DNA of 64,000 nt, taken from the NCBI RefSeq assembly GCF_047467925.1, contig NZ_JASJUI010000001.1, positions 744,001 through 808,000 of the forward strand, read 5' to 3'. A program made the translations under genes and the position numbers. Source of the DNA: Citrobacter_A amalonaticus_G. GTDB taxonomy: Bacteria; Pseudomonadota; Gammaproteobacteria; Enterobacterales; Enterobacteriaceae. The notes below the pieces were generated by a model, which was given only the letters and a program-made list of their open reading frames with translations, ran no database searches and was not told the origin of the DNA. Below are positions 60,972 through 64,000 of this stretch, one piece after another (position 1 is the stretch's first letter; every line of letters starts with the position of its first letter).

Positions 60972-63257
60972 ATGAATCAGAGTCTGCTGGTGACAAAGCG
61001 TGATGGTAGTACAGAGCGCATCAATCTCGACAAAATCCATCGGGTTCTGGATTGGGCGGCAGAAGGGCTGAATAACGTATCGATCTCCCAGGTCGAACTG
61101 CGCTCCCATATCCAGTTTTATGACGGTATCAAGACCTCCGATATCCATGAAACCATCATCAAAGCTGCCGCAGACCTGATCTCCCGTGAAGCGCCGGATT
61201 ATCAGTATCTCGCCGCGCGCCTGGCGATTTTCCATCTGCGTAAAAAAGCCTACGGTGAGTTTGAACCGCCGAAACTGTTCGACCATGTGGTAAAAATGGT
61301 TGAAATGGGCAAATACGACAATCATCTGCTGGAAGACTACACGGAAGAAGAGTTCAAGCAGATGGATTCGTTCATCGTTCACGACCGTGACATGACCTTC
61401 TCCTACGCTGCCGTTAAACAGCTGGAAGGCAAGTATCTGGTGCAGAACCGTGTGACCGGTGAGATCTACGAAAGCGCTCAGTTCCTCTATATCCTGGTGG
61501 CAGCCTGCCTGTTCTCGAATTATCCGCGCGAAACCCGCCTGGAATACGTGAAGCGTTTTTATGACGCGGTATCGACGTTCAAGATTTCGCTGCCGACGCC
61601 GATCATGTCCGGCGTCCGTACCCCGACGCGTCAGTTCAGCTCTTGCGTGCTGATCGAGTGCGGCGACAGTCTGGACTCGATCAACGCCACCTCCAGCGCG
61701 ATTGTGAAATACGTTTCCCAGCGTGCTGGTATTGGTATCAACGCCGGTCGTATCCGTGCGCTGGGCAGCCCGATTCGCGGCGGCGAAGCGTTCCACACCG
61801 GCTGTATCCCGTTCTACAAGCATTTCCAGACCGCGGTGAAATCCTGCTCGCAGGGCGGCGTACGCGGCGGGGCCGCCACGCTGTTCTACCCGATGTGGCA
61901 TCTGGAAGTGGAAAGCCTGCTGGTATTGAAAAACAACCGTGGTGTGGAAGGTAACCGCGTGCGTCACATGGACTACGGCGTACAGATCAACAAGCTGATG
62001 TACACCCGTCTGCTGAAAGGGGAAGACATTACCCTGTTCAGCCCATCCGACGTCCCGGGCCTGTACGACGCGTTCTTCGCCGATCAGGACGAGTTCGAGC
62101 GTCTGTACACGAAATATGAGAAAGACGACAGCATCCGCAAACAGCGTGTCAAAGCCGTGGAACTGTTCTCTCTGATGATGCAGGAACGCGCCTCTACGGG
62201 CCGTATCTACATTCAGAACGTTGATCACTGCAACACCCACAGCCCGTTCGATCCGCAGGTCGCGCCGGTTCGCCAGTCCAACCTGTGTCTGGAAATCGCG
62301 CTGCCGACCAAACCGCTGATGGACGTGAACGACGAAAATGGTGAAATCGCCCTGTGTACGCTCTCCGCGTTCAACCTGGGAGCAATCAACAGCCTCGACG
62401 AGCTGGAAGAGCTGGCGGTACTGGCCGTTCGCGCCCTCGATGCGCTGTTGGATTATCAGGACTACCCGATCCCGGCTGCCAAACGTGGTGCGATGGGGCG
62501 TCGTACGCTGGGTATTGGCGTGATTAACTACGCTTACTATCTGGCGAAGCACGGCGTACGTTACTCCGACGGCAGCGCCAACAACCTGACGCACAAAACG
62601 TTTGAAGCCATTCAGTACTATCTGCTGAAGGCCTCTAACGAACTGGCGATTGAACAAGGCGCCTGCCCGTGGTTTAACGAAACCACCTACGCGCAGGGCA
62701 TCCTGCCTGTCGACACCTACAAGAAAGATCTGGATGCCATTACCAGTGAACCGCTGCATTTCGACTGGGAAGCGCTTCGTGAGTCGATCAAGACCCATGG
62801 TCTGCGTAACTCAACGCTCTCTGCCCTGATGCCGTCCGAGACCTCTTCGCAGATCTCGAACGCCACTAACGGTATTGAGCCGCCGCGCGGTTACGTCAGC
62901 ATTAAAGCGTCGAAAGACGGCATTCTGCGTCAGGTGGTGCCGGACTACGAGCACCTGGGCAACGCGTATGAGCTGCTGTGGGAAATGCCGGGGAATGACG
63001 GTTATCTGCAACTGGTCGGGATTATGCAGAAGTTTATCGATCAGTCGATTTCTGCCAACACCAACTACGATCCGTCACGCTTCCCGTCAGGAAAAGTGCC
63101 GATGCAGCAGTTGCTCAAAGACCTGCTCACCGCCTATAAGTTCGGGGTTAAAACGCTGTACTATCAGAACACCCGCGACGGTGCGGAAGATGCCCAGGAC
63201 GATCTGGTGCCATCCATTCAGGACGATGGCTGCGAAAGCGGCGCATGTAAGATTTAA
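60972..63257 (+). CDS. nrdA: Ribonucleotide reductase class Ia alpha subunit
   Basis: NrdA reduces ribonucleoside diphosphates to deoxy forms. The 761-residue product from ATG 60972 (MNQSLLVTKRDGSTERINLD) has the N-terminal ATP-cone, the active-site cysteines in FSSCVLIECGD (Cys225) and NLCLEIALPTKP with Asn437/Cys439/Glu441, Cys462 in ALCTLSAF, and the C-terminal redox pair CESGACKI. An upstream extension to 60915 is rejected on length and similarity. Confidence 0.97.
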   Translation: MNQSLLVTKRDGSTERINLDKIHRVLDWAAEGLNNVSISQVELRSHIQFYDGIKTSDIHETIIKAAADLISREAPDYQYLAARLAIFHLRKKAYGEFEPPKLFDHVVKMVEMGKYDNHLLEDYTEEEFKQMDSFIVHDRDMTFSYAAVKQLEGKYLVQNRVTGEIYESAQFLYILVAACLFSNYPRETRLEYVKRFYDAVSTFKISLPTPIMSGVRTPTRQFSSCVLIECGDSLDSINATSSAIVKYVSQRAGIGINAGRIRALGSPIRGGEAFHTGCIPFYKHFQTAVKSCSQGGVRGGAATLFYPMWHLEVESLLVLKNNRGVEGNRVRHMDYGVQINKLMYTRLLKGEDITLFSPSDVPGLYDAFFADQDEFERLYTKYEKDDSIRKQRVKAVELFSLMMQERASTGRIYIQNVDHCNTHSPFDPQVAPVRQSNLCLEIALPTKPLMDVNDENGEIALCTLSAFNLGAINSLDELEELAVLAVRALDALLDYQDYPIPAAKRGAMGRRTLGIGVINYAYYLAKHGVRYSDGSANNLTHKTFEAIQYYLLKASNELAIEQGACPWFNETTYAQGILPVDTYKKDLDAITSEPLHFDWEALRESIKTHGLRNSTLSALMPSETSSQISNATNGIEPPRGYVSIKASKDGILRQVVPDYEHLGNAYELLWEMPGNDGYLQLVGIMQKFIDQSISANTNYDPSRFPSGKVPMQQLLKDLLTAYKFGVKTLYYQNTRDGAEDAQDDLVPSIQDDGCESGACKI

Positions 63258-63261
63258 TCTG

Positions 63262-63347
63262 TTGCCGGATGGCGGCGAAAAGCCTTACCCGGCCTACAAA
63301 ATCAATCGGATGTTGTAGGCCGGATAAGCGAAGCGCCATCCGGCATT
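63262..63347. repeat. BIME inside the nrdAB operon
   Basis: Inverted REP pair (TTGCCGGATGGCGG... ...GTAGGCCGGATAAGCGAAGCGCCATCCGGC) between nrdA and nrdB. May affect mRNA stability and the NrdA:NrdB ratio. Confidence 0.92.
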
Positions 63348-63371
63348 ACACAGCTGACAGGACTCACTTCA

Positions 63372-64000
63372 ATGGCATACACCACATTTTCACAGACGAA
63401 AAACGATCAACTGCTGGAGCCGATGTTTTTTGGTCAACCGGTTAACGTGGCCCGCTACGATCAGCAAAAATATGACATCTTCGAAAAGCTGATCGAAAAG
63501 CAACTCTCCTTCTTCTGGCGTCCTGAAGAGGTTGACGTTTCACGCGACCGCATCGACTATCAGGCGCTGCCAGAGCATGAAAAACACATTTTTATCAGCA
63601 ACCTGAAGTACCAGACGCTGCTGGATTCCATTCAAGGGCGTAGCCCGAACGTCGCGCTGCTGCCGCTGATCTCCATTCCGGAACTGGAAACCTGGGTCGA
63701 AACCTGGGCCTTTTCCGAGACCATTCACTCGCGCTCTTACACCCATATCATTCGTAATATCGTCAACGATCCGGCTATTGTGTTTGATGACATCGTCACC
63801 AACGAGCAGATCCAGAAACGTGCGGAAGGCATTTCCAGCTATTACGATGAACTGATTGAGATGACCAGCTACTGGCATCTGCTGGGCGAAGGGACACACA
63901 CCGTGAACGGCAAAACCGTCACCGTGAACCTGCGCGCGCTGAAGAAAAAACTGTATCTGTGCCTGATGAGCGTCAACGCGTTGGAAGCGATCCGCTTCTA
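63372..64000 (+). CDS. nrdB: Ribonucleotide reductase class Ia beta subunit, N-terminal part
   Basis: NrdB carries the diiron-tyrosyl radical. The gene starts at ATG 63372 (MAYTTFSQTKNDQLLEPMFF) and runs off the window after 209 codons. Visible are the first iron ligand region (EVDVSRDRIDYQALPEHEKH, Asp84), SIPELETWVETWAFSETIHS with Glu115 and His118, and SYTHIIRNIV with radical Tyr122. It matches E. coli NrdB closely. Confidence 0.95.
   Translation, partial: MAYTTFSQTKNDQLLEPMFFGQPVNVARYDQQKYDIFEKLIEKQLSFFWRPEEVDVSRDRIDYQALPEHEKHIFISNLKYQTLLDSIQGRSPNVALLPLISIPELETWVETWAFSETIHSRSYTHIIRNIVNDPAIVFDDIVTNEQIQKRAEGISSYYDELIEMTSYWHLLGEGTHTVNGKTVTVNLRALKKKLYLCLMSVNALEAIRF

Overview
The window is chromosomal DNA of an enterobacterium close to Escherichia and Salmonella, most likely a Citrobacter (the genus is inferred; the order is clear). 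It follows the E. coli 49-50 min gene order: bcr-rsuA-radD-rplY-yejK-yejL-yejM-proL-(island)-narP-ccm-nap-eco-mqo-(SulP/mgtE)-yojI-alkB-ada-apbE-ompC-micF-rcsDB-rcsC-atoSC-atoDAEB-(PTS locus)-gyrA-ubiG-nrdAB. Most proteins match the length of their E. coli counterparts, and REP/BIME repeats of the GCCGGATGGCG type lie between many genes.

Four stretches depart from that backbone. (1) Positions 6549-13600, downstream of tRNA-Pro(GGG), hold an AT-rich accessory island. It contains a LexA-controlled umuC with a gene encoding a UmuD that is short from birth (UmuD'-like), then a cold-shock cassette (CspA-family protein, a YmcF/YnfQ-like small protein on an ATT start, YnfU, two unknown small proteins), then a gtrABC O-antigen glucosylation operon. 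Two decayed copies of the tRNA-Pro 3' end (8445-8519 and 10555-10592) mark what look like successive insertions; no integrase remains. (2) A SulP-family permease and an MgtE magnesium transporter, with overlapping 3' ends, sit between mqo and yojI. (3) A glucitol-type PTS operon with a Gfo/Idh/MocA dehydrogenase and an RpiR-type regulator sits between atoB and gyrA; its EIIA-like protein lacks the phospho-accepting histidine. (4) yfaL, present between ubiG and nrdA in E. coli, is absent, and only BIME repeats fill the gap.

Functionally, the centre of the window is an anaerobic respiration block: NarP sits next to the periplasmic nitrate reductase operon napFDAGHBC, which runs into ccmABCDEFGH for cytochrome c maturation (NapB and NapC need haem attachment). 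A NarP/NarL 7-2-7 site and a degenerate FNR site are visible upstream of napF. The apbE-ada-alkB run covers flavinylation and alkylation repair. ompC/micF and rcsDB/rcsC form the envelope-stress block. atoSC-atoDAEB handles acetoacetate and short-chain fatty acids, with its AtoC palindrome and sigma-54 promoter intact. gyrA, ubiG and nrdAB finish the window, with nrdB cut by its end.
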